Assembly: GCF_016587435.1 (NCBI RefSeq) | Contig: NZ_BNJJ01000006.1 | Coordinates: forward strand, 124,001 to 188,000 | DNA: 64,000 nt | Direction: 5' to 3' | Source: Dictyobacter formicarum | GTDB taxonomy: Bacteria; Chloroflexota; Ktedonobacteria; Ktedonobacterales; Ktedonobacteraceae | Part shown: positions 42,597-50,058 of the stretch, in pieces | How positions within the stretch are numbered: the first letter of the stretch is position 1 | Layout of the letters: each line of letters begins with the position of its first letter | Program-made: the position numbers and the translations under genes | The notes under the pieces: model-generated | The model's input: only the letters and a program-made list of their open reading frames with translations | Database searches by the model: none | Told to the model about the DNA's origin: nothing

Positions 42597-43367
42597 ATGT
42601 CAGGACATTCAAAGTGGGCACAAATTCGCCGCTCAAAAGGCGTCAATGACGCACGCCGAGGCCAATTGTTCACTCGGCTAGGACGCGAGATCGTTGTAGC
42701 GGTACGTGAAGGGAACAGCGGTGACCCGAACGCCAACTTCCGCTTGCGCATAGCAGTACAACGTGCACGTGATGCCAATATGCCGATGGATAATATTGAT
42801 CGCACTATCAAGCGCGCTCTGGGTGGTACTGAAGGCAACAACCTGGAAGAGATCACATACGAAGGATATGGTCCTGGTGGTACGGCAATCCTCGTACAGA
42901 CGCTGACCGAGAATCGCAACCGAACCGTCGCCGAGGTACGCAACGCCTTTAACCGCAATGCTGGCAATATGGGTGAAAATGGCTGTGTCGACTGGCTCTT
43001 TGAAAATAAAGGGGTCATCGAAGTTGAGCTAAATGGTAAGGATGCGGACGAGCTTTCGCTGGAAGCCATTGATTTTGGTGCAGACGACGTCGAACCAGCT
43101 CATCCAGGTGACGAGGTACTGGTCATTTATACCGACCCCGCTCACGATGTGCTTGAAAAAGTGCAACACGCACTTGAAGAGCACCACTACAAGGTCCTCA
43201 AGGCCGAAAGTACGCTGGTCCCAAAGACCCGCATCGAGTTAAGCGAAGAAAAAACAGCGCACCAGGCTATTCGCTTGATCGAGAAACTGGAAGATCTAGA
43301 CGACGTCCAGAACGTCTACACCAACGCAGATTTCCCGGAAGCATTCGCGGCTTCATACAACGCATAA
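42597..43367 (+). CDS. yebC: YebC/PmpR (TACO1) family protein
   Basis: A 256-residue member of a nearly universal family that aids translation of difficult sequences (recent work) and was earlier described as a transcriptional regulator. It starts MSGHSKWAQIRRSKGVNDAR and has DPNANFRLRIAVQRARDANM, YEGYGPGGTAILVQTLTENR and VDWLFENKGVI. It is followed by ruvC after 43 bases, the classical yebC-ruvC-ruvA order. Confidence 0.96.
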   Translation: MSGHSKWAQIRRSKGVNDARRGQLFTRLGREIVVAVREGNSGDPNANFRLRIAVQRARDANMPMDNIDRTIKRALGGTEGNNLEEITYEGYGPGGTAILVQTLTENRNRTVAEVRNAFNRNAGNMGENGCVDWLFENKGVIEVELNGKDADELSLEAIDFGADDVEPAHPGDEVLVIYTDPAHDVLEKVQHALEEHHYKVLKAESTLVPKTRIELSEEKTAHQAIRLIEKLEDLDDVQNVYTNADFPEAFAASYNA

Positions 43368-43410
43368 CTGTTTGCGCGTCAGTCGCTAATGCCAGAAGGG
43401 AGTGTGGCAG

Positions 43411-43953
43411 ATGGAAAAAGATCTCATGCCGCCTCCGCCTTCAGATGCGCGTATCGCGCTCGGCATTGATCCAGGTACAGCAATCGTTGGCTATGCAGTT
43501 GTGATGGCGAGGGGCAGTGAGCTGAGCATGCTAGCATGCGATGCGATCACGACCCCCGCCAAAATGCCATTGGCCCAGCGTTTGCAAATTATTTATGAGG
43601 GCCTGAGCAAGCTCATTGTAACCTACAAACCGCAAGAAGCGGCGATGGAGGAGCTTTTCTTCGCGAAGAACACGCGCACTGCGATGACGGTAGGCCAGGC
43701 GCGTGGGGTTGCGATGCTTGCCCTTGCCAATGGTGGTCTCTCCGTAGCTGAATATACCCCTAAGCAGGTAAAACAAGCCGTTACCGGTTATGGGGGAGCC
43801 GATAAGAACCAAGTAGGAGAGATGGTACGTATATTGCTCAAGTTAACAGCAATACCCAAACCAGATGACGCCGCTGATGCTGCTGCGGTCGCCATTTGCC
43901 ATTTGAACACAGCTACCTATGCGGCCAATCTCTTACACTACCATCGTTCTTAG
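43411..43953 (+). CDS. ruvC: Holliday junction resolvase RuvC
   Basis: Cuts Holliday junctions. The start is ATG 43411, with GAAGGGAG nine bases upstream; a GTG three codons earlier is weaker. The 180-residue protein has the catalytic acids in ALGIDPGTAIVGYAVV, AAMEELFFAKNTRTAMTVGQ and PDDAADAAAVAICH, and the VKQAVTGYGGADKNQV loop. ruvA follows after a 135-base gap. Confidence 0.95.
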   Translation: MEKDLMPPPPSDARIALGIDPGTAIVGYAVVMARGSELSMLACDAITTPAKMPLAQRLQIIYEGLSKLIVTYKPQEAAMEELFFAKNTRTAMTVGQARGVAMLALANGGLSVAEYTPKQVKQAVTGYGGADKNQVGEMVRILLKLTAIPKPDDAADAAAVAICHLNTATYAANLLHYHRS

Positions 43954-44088
43954 GTGCGCCCCTTGCAGGCTTGCCGAAACACAACAAGAAACACGAATCG
44001 TAGGTGCGCCCACTTGCGGGCGCTTCAACTGCGCGCGAAGCAGAAGCTTCTTGCCATCAATAAAAACAAAAGAGGTACAGTTGGGGAG
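43954..44088. repeat. Short intergenic repeats between ruvC and ruvA
   Basis: The stretch contains two copies of a TAGGTGCGCCC-x-CTTGC motif (43952-43970 and 44001-44022). The CGTAGGTGCG part also forms the ends of the 194-base element at 58536-58729. No coding signal is seen. Confidence 0.45.
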
Positions 44089-44679
44089 ATGATTACCAGC
44101 ATTCACGGCACCCTTGAAGCCACGGGTATCGATTACGCACTTATACGGGTAGGGGGATTTGGGATACGGGTTTTCGTGCCATCTTCCACGCAACAGCGCC
44201 TGAAGGAACCAGGAATGGAAGTATCGCTGGCCACCCATTTTCATATGCGTGAGGATGGCATCTCACTGTATGGCTTCTTGACGGATGCGGATCGAGATGC
44301 CTTTGAGCAGTTAATTGGCGTCAGCGGAGTTGGTCCCAGGGTCGCGCTGGCCATTCTCTCGGTCATGGATGCATCTGCTTTCTACCAGGCCATCGCCGAT
44401 GAGGACCAGCAACGTCTGGGTCTGGCAAAAGGGGTAGGAAAGAAGCTGGCGGCCCACCTGATTCTTGAGCTCAAGGGCAAATTGCCATCTCTGGCTGCTC
44501 TAACCGGTAATGGCGCCACGCCCGCGGCTGGCAATATTAAAGCCGAGGCGCTCGAAGCCTTGATGGGTTTAGGCTATACCAATGCCGAGGCTCAGGCTGC
44601 CCTGGCCAAGTTGCCTCAGGATCGCCCGATGTCCTTAGAAGAACAGGTGACCTTTGCGCTGCGCTCGTTTTCTCGCTAA
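44089..44679 (+). CDS. ruvA: Holliday junction branch migration protein RuvA
   Basis: Tetrameric junction-binding subunit of RuvAB. ATG 44089 (MITSIHGTLEATGIDYALI) gives 197 residues; longer in-frame readings cross the intergenic repeats. The OB-fold N-terminus is followed by the helix-hairpin-helix FEQLIGVSGVGPRVALAILS and the AKGVGKKLAAHLILELKGKL stretch, then the C-terminal domain III. No ruvB is present in the window. Confidence 0.94.
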   Translation: MITSIHGTLEATGIDYALIRVGGFGIRVFVPSSTQQRLKEPGMEVSLATHFHMREDGISLYGFLTDADRDAFEQLIGVSGVGPRVALAILSVMDASAFYQAIADEDQQRLGLAKGVGKKLAAHLILELKGKLPSLAALTGNGATPAAGNIKAEALEALMGLGYTNAEAQAALAKLPQDRPMSLEEQVTFALRSFSR

Positions 44680-44706
44680 ACGCGTGGTTGAAATGCATGC
44701 GCTTTG

Positions 44707-44763
44707 TGCCTTCAGCCCCTGACGCTACGCACCTGCGGTGCGTAGCGTCAGGGGCCGAAGGCG
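44707..44763. repeat. Palindrome made from the family flank module
   Basis: CCCCTGACGCTACGCACC (44716-44733) pairs exactly with 44737-44754 around TGC. The pairing continues outward over GCCTTC with one mismatch, giving about 26 bp. The arm is the conserved flank GCCCCTGACGCTACGC seen at 14400, 35868 and elsewhere, here doubled into an inverted repeat. Confidence 0.85.
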
Positions 44764-44787
44764 CGAACCCTCTGGCTTTCAGACATG

Positions 44788-44846
44788 CTATTAAGGAGTG
44801 TTGCCAGAAATGCTCGATGCGCATTTCTGGCAACACTCCTTAATAG
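44788..44846. repeat. Perfect 26-bp hairpin, 7-nt loop
   Basis: Arms 44788-44813 and 44821-44846 are exact complements. The arm (containing GGAGTGTTGCCAGAAATGC) differs from the others. It stands immediately after the thiL stop (on the minus strand) and can serve as its terminator. Confidence 0.88.
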
Positions 44847-44849
44847 TTT

Positions 44850-45881
44850 TTATTTTTTGGGTTTCAGGTGATCCCAGCTGTGGGCATGTAAGGGTTCTGT
44901 GTGTCCGTTGGAATGTGCTAGCGTTAAGCCGGCGGACAAGGGTTGGATCTCGCCAATTACGGTTAGCGGTGTCCCACATTGCTCCTGGAGGGCGGTACGT
45001 ACTTCGTCTAGAGATGGGAGCTGCAGGGTGAAAAGTAATTCGTAGTCCTCGCCGCCATGCAAAGCCCAGTCCAGTGGATCATGCTGTAGAGCCTGCGCTA
45101 CATGCGATAATGGCGTAGAAAGAGGGATAGTCGCCAGGTCCACACGTGCCCCGCAGCCGCTACGCTCGCATAGATGTGTGAGATCACCACTCAAACCATC
45201 GCTGATATCCAGCATCGCCGTGATCTGTCCCGCCTTAAAGCTAGCAAGCAACTGACCTTCGTGGACACGGGGCAAAGGCGCTGTATGCCGTCCACGTAGC
45301 GCCTGCAGATCATGCGGCAACACAGCATCAGTAGCTGGACGCAAGAAAGTCTGTAGACCGGCCGCAGAGTCCCCTAAAGAGCCGGTAACGCATATAAGGT
45401 CGCCCACACGGGCTCCACTACGCAAAATAGCATGTCCACGCGCAACGGTACCCAGCAGCGTAATATCAATGACCAGTTGTTGGGCAGCACCAGTGCCAGC
45501 AATATTGCCACCAACGATAGTCGTGTCAAAGCGCTGCGCCTCCGCCCGCAATCCAGCATAGATACCATCCAGTACATCGACGGACAGATGAGGAGGCAGC
45601 AGCAAAGAAACCAGCGCATAACGAGGCGTTCCACCCATAGCTGCAATGTCGCTCAAATTGATCGCCAGCGCCTTACGTCCAATATGCTCTGGAGAGGAGG
45701 TCTGCAGCGTAAAATGGACCCCCTCGACCTGGCAATCGCAGGTAGCCAGTAAAAGATCGCCGCTTCCCAGATCCAACAGAGCGCAATCATCGCCAATCCC
45801 AACATCACCGGCGGCACGGGTAGCCAGGCCAGCCGTCAGGCGTGCAATGAGTTCAAACTCGCCAAGGGCTGAAATATCCAT
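44850..45881 (-). CDS. thiL: Thiamine-monophosphate kinase
   Basis: Phosphorylates thiamine monophosphate to the diphosphate. The 343-residue protein has the AIR-synthase-like fold signature ISALGEFELIARL, VGIGDDCALLDLGSGDLLLA, EGVHF, ALAINLSDIAAMGGTPRYAL, VGGNIAGTG, and DISDGLSGDLTHLCE. The C-terminal segment ALHGGEDYELLFT is typical. The length is normal. With the ThiF-like gene at 32.9 kb it is the only thiamine-related gene seen, and the two are not linked. Confidence 0.94.
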   Translation of the reverse strand: MDISALGEFELIARLTAGLATRAAGDVGIGDDCALLDLGSGDLLLATCDCQVEGVHFTLQTSSPEHIGRKALAINLSDIAAMGGTPRYALVSLLLPPHLSVDVLDGIYAGLRAEAQRFDTTIVGGNIAGTGAAQQLVIDITLLGTVARGHAILRSGARVGDLICVTGSLGDSAAGLQTFLRPATDAVLPHDLQALRGRHTAPLPRVHEGQLLASFKAGQITAMLDISDGLSGDLTHLCERSGCGARVDLATIPLSTPLSHVAQALQHDPLDWALHGGEDYELLFTLQLPSLDEVRTALQEQCGTPLTVIGEIQPLSAGLTLAHSNGHTEPLHAHSWDHLKPKK

Positions 45882-46081
45882 ATATCATCCTCTACCTGGT
45901 ACAAATTTGATGTTGTACACATATACACGTTCTCTATCACAGCGGAAATATTTATCCACAAGTTCTCATTGTCCACACAGCCAGGTTAAAAAGCATAGGC
46001 AATAATCCTATTGCACCATGCCAATCGCTATGCTATTCTAGTCTGCGTTCTAACGCTCATGCGAAAAGTTGAGGCATTACC

Positions 46082-46756
46082 TTGCAGCACAGTACGGAGT
46101 TATTAGTTGTCACGCTGGCTCATGTCCTTCCCGGCAAAGATACAGAAGCGCGGGCGCACATACGCTCGATTGCGGACACGTTGCGCAGCGCTCCAGGACT
46201 CATCTCCACACGCCTGTATCGCGGTCGCGGCAATGGCATCGTTTATCTGCTCCTGACCACGTGGGAAGATGAACAAAGCTGGCTAAAAGCTCAGGAACGC
46301 CACACCCCAAAGAAGTTACTATTAACAGCCACCAATCTGCTGGTCTCACAACCAGAACAATGGCTGCTCTACTATCTCTGGGGCTATAGCCGCCCGACCG
46401 CCCCGGCACAGCTTGCCTCAGTCCATATCATGACCATTGAGCCACAAAAGATTGAGCAGGTCCAGAAACAATGGCTGGCGGGTTTATACCAACCAGAGCT
46501 ACAGACAAACCTGACATTTGCCTTCTTTGCCCGAGGCATCAATGATACGCCGACCGCACACAAGATGGCTGCCGTTACGCATGCCACTACTTATCAAGAA
46601 ATATTCGCGCAGCAAAGCTCACTACTCTTTGTTTTTTTTAGCTGGGCCAACGAAATGGAGCGTGAAGACTTCTATGCGCAGGAAATCTATCAACAGGTAA
46701 AAAAAATAGTCGAGCGCACGGCTCCCATCAATGTGCTCTCTCTGGAAATGCTGTAA
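46082..46756 (+). CDS. Tandem ABM (ferredoxin-like) domain protein
   Basis: The start is TTG 46082, preceded by GAGG at seven bases. The 224-residue product appears to contain two dimeric alpha/beta-barrel (antibiotic biosynthesis monooxygenase-like) domains: LLVVTLAHVLPGKDTEARAH with SAPGLISTRLYRGRGNGIVY, then LASVHIMTIEPQKIEQVQKQ with TNLTFAFFARGIN. The second is diverged. ABM domains occur in heme-degrading and polyketide monooxygenases and in many uncharacterised proteins; no function is assigned. A hairpin (46767-46807) follows. Confidence 0.65.
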   Translation: MQHSTELLVVTLAHVLPGKDTEARAHIRSIADTLRSAPGLISTRLYRGRGNGIVYLLLTTWEDEQSWLKAQERHTPKKLLLTATNLLVSQPEQWLLYYLWGYSRPTAPAQLASVHIMTIEPQKIEQVQKQWLAGLYQPELQTNLTFAFFARGINDTPTAHKMAAVTHATTYQEIFAQQSSLLFVFFSWANEMEREDFYAQEIYQQVKKIVERTAPINVLSLEML

Positions 46757-46766
46757 GCAAGCGAAA

Positions 46767-46807
46767 AAGGTATCCTGGAGCAAGCGTGGCCTACTCTGGG
46801 ATACCTT
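46767..46807 (+). terminator. Hairpin after the ABM-like gene
   Basis: AAGGTATCC and GGATACCTT are exact complements with a 23-base loop. There is only a short T-containing tail, so termination is possible but not certain. Confidence 0.5.
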
Positions 46808-46833
46808 GATATCAATCGTCGTGTGTGCGCCAA

Positions 46834-47268
46834 TCAGTCAACCGACGTCTCTGCTACCGGGCGATCATAATATTTTTTCAACTCGGCCTTCAGAAATTCT
46901 CGGTCTGACCACATCGCACTCGTCAAGGTATGATACTCGCCATCACAAACTGGCGCGGCAGGAGCACACTTACGATGCGGGTGCAGGCGAAACAGAATGG
47001 AGCTACCGCGCACCTCAATCCACATATGGCGTCGCGTAGAATGCGTTCCCCAACGAAAAAGCACCAGCGAATCATACTCTTCAAAGTGTCCTCGACCTTT
47101 AAGGAGATTCCTGTTAATGCTTTGTAACATCTCAGCTAAACCGCTCTCACGCAACACGTGCTTGGCATTCTCACGAACAGAGAGACGCTGCGCTTCGCGC
47201 TCTTGCTCATCTAATACATCATCATGGATCTCGGACGAGAGGTCCTGATATTCATGGCTAGTAGACAT
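46834..47268 (-). CDS. Hypothetical protein
   Basis: A 144-residue acidic protein with no recognised family. The N-terminal half is charged and helical (DEQEREAQRLSVRENAKHVL). The C-terminal half has strands with WIEVRGSSILFRLHPHRK and a Cys/Pro-rich CAPAAPVCDGEYHTLT, ending in a helix WSDREFLKAELKKYY. A real gene is supported by its separate position, normal composition and a clear ATG; the role is unknown. It is encoded next to, and in the same direction as, the receiver-GGDEF gene. Confidence 0.6.
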   Translation of the reverse strand: MSTSHEYQDLSSEIHDDVLDEQEREAQRLSVRENAKHVLRESGLAEMLQSINRNLLKGRGHFEEYDSLVLFRWGTHSTRRHMWIEVRGSSILFRLHPHRKCAPAAPVCDGEYHTLTSAMWSDREFLKAELKKYYDRPVAETSVD

Positions 47269-47379
47269 GGTAACCTTCCGGCAAATAGCAATAAAAAACA
47301 GATAACATACTCAGCATAGCACAGAGAAGCAAGGGATCACAGCACGACAACCGCATCGCCCTGAAAATGGAGTGCGCAT

Positions 47380-48408
47380 CTATTTAAACTTTGCCAGCAC
47401 ATCCTCTTCGGAAAAGTGAAAAAGGTCCCGTCCAACGTTTCCGACCAGGTTAAAGGTCGCCGGTGTATGCGACACCTGAGTGGGAATGCCCCATTGTGGA
47501 GAAACGCGCGAAACGTTATTGGAGGATTGTTTAGCCAGGCGCTTGGCTTCAGCCGTCAGAGTGCTCACCTCTTTCATAGAATGCGAACACTTTATCTGAT
47601 CGCTGACCACACCGATAGAAAGAGAAACCAGCGGAAACTGATAAGGGCGTCCGGCCCGATCAACGCCGTTAATCGAACCACGCTCAATATCTTCAGGATG
47701 ATAAAAGGTCATACTCTCTTGTTTATAGCGCGCCAGGATATGGCGGCACAGTAATTTCTCGCGGTCCGGGGTAGTTACAATCACAAAATCATCCCCACCT
47801 ACATGCCCCACAAAATCGTCTGCATTGCCATACTCATACACGACACGTTGACAGATATGGCCAACCAGTAGAATCATATCATTGCCGGCAACAAAACCAT
47901 AAGCGTCGTTAAATGCTTTAAAATTATCAAGATCGAGATAGAGAACACTCCAGGGGTCGGAGCCACGCAGTTTATAATCGATGGCCCGCTCAAGTTGTAA
48001 GCCACCAGGGAGGCGAGTAAGAGGTGAAAGCGTCGTTTGCTGCATACGCCGCAATTGTCGGCGAATATGGGCCAGCAGTTCATCCGAGCAACATGGTTTG
48101 GTAATATAGCTATCAACACCCAGCTCATAAGCACGGACCTTATCAACCAGAGATGTATATGCACTCATCATAATGATGGGAATATGCATACACTTGGGAT
48201 GGTCACGTAACTGTTGAATGACCTGATAGCCATCGATACCCGGAAGTTCCACATCCAGAATGGTCAGGCTTGGCATCTCACGCATGGCAAACTGTACAGC
48301 ATCTTCGCCGTTTCCAACCATAACAGCTTGATATCCCTCGTCCCCAAAATGCTCCCTGACTAATTGTGTGATGACTCCTTCACCTTCGACGACTAGAATG
48401 CTGGACAT
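47380..48408 (-). CDS. Response regulator with GGDEF-type cyclase domain (GGDDF motif)
   Basis: Receiver plus diguanylate cyclase-like output, 342 residues. The receiver (1-120) is canonical: phospho-Asp in LTILDVELPGIDGYQV, MMSAY, and YITKPCC. The output domain begins SPLTRLPGGLQLERAI and has VLYLDLDNFKAFNDAYGF. Its signature reads VGHVGGDDFVIVT, with Asp for Glu at the fourth position of GGDEF. The inhibitory RxxD site upstream of the signature is not obvious. Whether it still makes cyclic di-GMP cannot be told. Confidence 0.9.
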   Translation of the reverse strand: MSSILVVEGEGVITQLVREHFGDEGYQAVMVGNGEDAVQFAMREMPSLTILDVELPGIDGYQVIQQLRDHPKCMHIPIIMMSAYTSLVDKVRAYELGVDSYITKPCCSDELLAHIRRQLRRMQQTTLSPLTRLPGGLQLERAIDYKLRGSDPWSVLYLDLDNFKAFNDAYGFVAGNDMILLVGHICQRVVYEYGNADDFVGHVGGDDFVIVTTPDREKLLCRHILARYKQESMTFYHPEDIERGSINGVDRAGRPYQFPLVSLSIGVVSDQIKCSHSMKEVSTLTAEAKRLAKQSSNNVSRVSPQWGIPTQVSHTPATFNLVGNVGRDLFHFSEEDVLAKFK

Positions 48409-49335
48409 ATATGCTCCTACCTCTACATTTCACTATATACACCGTGTATACCTTAGAAAGCTCACTTTTTCTTTTTAGTACGGATACAGTGATCCGTGCG
48501 CATAAAGTTTTCTGTGAGTCAAAATACGATTGTTCTACCCGTTAGCTATAGGTACACCACCGTAGCGCAGTAAACTCTTTATGTGAAGTACATTAAAAAA
48601 TACATAATGTTTTTATTGTGCCATCAGTGTATAAGTAACATAAAATACGCTTTATGCGTATCAAATGACAAAGTCACCTCCTGATATGAACCCATCGAAT
48701 GGGAGAGTGGGGGCATTGAGCCAAACAGCGAAGACAGTGTAGCGCAATGCCTGGCATAGGCAAAAAGAGATAACCAACTGTCTTCTAGTGTACATATCGT
48801 ACTTACAGTACCAAAAGTAAGTATACATATGTCATAGTTAGTATAACATCCTTCGGGCTACATGCAAAGGTTTTGTCAAACAAATCGAAGCAATTCGTTA
48901 CAAATTGCCAAAATCTCACAACATTGTGACTTTTGGGGGCAAACATACTATTCATCGTCCCCACCAGAACCCCAATGAAGCGTCAAATGACTGAATTTAG
49001 CGAAAACTGGTAAAAACTTATAAAATCAGGTACCATCTCCCTACCAGCCATAGTGCCTGACTGATACATGTTTACGAACATCTCTATTAATAGAGACGAT
49101 CAATGACCACTTTACATGAGATAAATTCTCAACCAATTACCACGAAATTTTTTTACACTCTCTAGTATTTTATGTGTGTGAACAAGTACCTCTACCGCGA
49201 ATCACACAAGAATGTTGACGCATGAGTCTGACTGAGATAATATTTAGATATAAGGCATACGATAAAAAGCAATCAGCAGTCTGTACACCTTCGTCCATCT
49301 GATGAAATGGCTTAAACACAACAAAAGGATAAGCG
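48409..49335. other. Long AT-rich intergenic region with several dyads
   Basis: About 930 bases with no credible gene. It holds CCCAT/ATGGG near 48695, a long imperfect inverted repeat at 48787-48833 (TACTTAC and GTAAGTA at the core), TCACAACATTGTGA at 48916-48929, and the perfect palindrome TCTCTATTAATAGAGA at 49081-49096. These look like regulatory sites for the divergent receiver-GGDEF and hydrolase genes; no regulator is identified. Confidence 0.45.
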
Positions 49336-50007
49336 ATGACCTTATCAGTACAAACGGAACGTCCCATTACATTTCACAGCAAAGGCCAACCGGCCTTTCT
49401 ACTTGAAGGAGTCGTGCATACTCCTCTCAAAGCAGAGCAGGCACCTATCGTTATTATCTGTCATCCCCAACCAGCCAGTAGCGATATGAATGACAGCTTG
49501 AACATTGCACTGGCCCAACACCTGGCAGAAGAAGGCATGATCGTGCTCCGTTTCAATTTTCGCGGCGTCGGCCGTAGCCAGGGCCAGCAAACAGATGGAC
49601 GACTCGAACCACTTGATTTAGCCGGAGCCATTGATACGGCGCTGACATTTCCAGGTATCAATCCAGCCAAGCTCTGCGTAATCGGGCATGGTTTTGGCGC
49701 CTATACAACAATGCTCTATGCCCCCTTCGACATGCGCGTGCGTACCATTGTGGCGATTAGCTTGCCGCTTTTCCGTGCCGGCAGTGGCTTTCCACGCCAG
49801 TTTGAACGACCAAAATTATTTGTCACCGGCGAGTTCGACGAGATTTGTCCTCTCTATAAACTAGAGCCATTTGTCGAACAGCAGACCGGCCCCAAGGGCA
49901 TTAAGGTCATCGTCGGAGCCAGGCATTTAATGCGCGGATATGAACAGCCAGCCGTGCAGGCTATTTCTAAATATATCAAAACATGGGCAAGTATGCCTGG
50001 GGTCTAA
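49336..50007 (+). CDS. Alpha/beta hydrolase-fold protein lacking the nucleophile serine
   Basis: A 223-residue protein of the COG2945-like hydrolase group: IICHPQPASSDMNDSLNIAL, IVLRFNFRGVGRSQGQQTDG, and a nucleophile-elbow region CVIGHGFGAYTTML. In relatives this reads G-x-S-x-G; here the elbow is GHGFG, so G119 replaces the catalytic Ser. The acid (GEFDEICP) and His (GARHLMRGYE) positions remain. It may be inactive as a hydrolase and act as a binding protein. AAGGATAAGCG precedes the start. Confidence 0.82.
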   Translation: MTLSVQTERPITFHSKGQPAFLLEGVVHTPLKAEQAPIVIICHPQPASSDMNDSLNIALAQHLAEEGMIVLRFNFRGVGRSQGQQTDGRLEPLDLAGAIDTALTFPGINPAKLCVIGHGFGAYTTMLYAPFDMRVRTIVAISLPLFRAGSGFPRQFERPKLFVTGEFDEICPLYKLEPFVEQQTGPKGIKVIVGARHLMRGYEQPAVQAISKYIKTWASMPGV

Positions 50008-50058
50008 AAGAGATTCGCAAGTGATGTATATATTAGAAGTTGGGAGAAGAGGAAAATA

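Larger units (their letters stand above)
44680..44849. repeat. Double palindrome between convergent ruvA and thiL
   Basis: Two adjacent hairpins fill this interval: 44707-44763 (flank-module palindrome) and 44788-44846 (variable-stem hairpin), with CTGGCTTTCAGACATG between them, a piece of the family's left-end motif in inverse. They occupy most of the space between the two stops. Confidence 0.75.

Noticed and set aside
48787..48833. Imperfect inverted repeat as a terminator
   Set aside because: There is no T tract and it lies upstream of both flanking genes, so a regulatory dyad is more likely.
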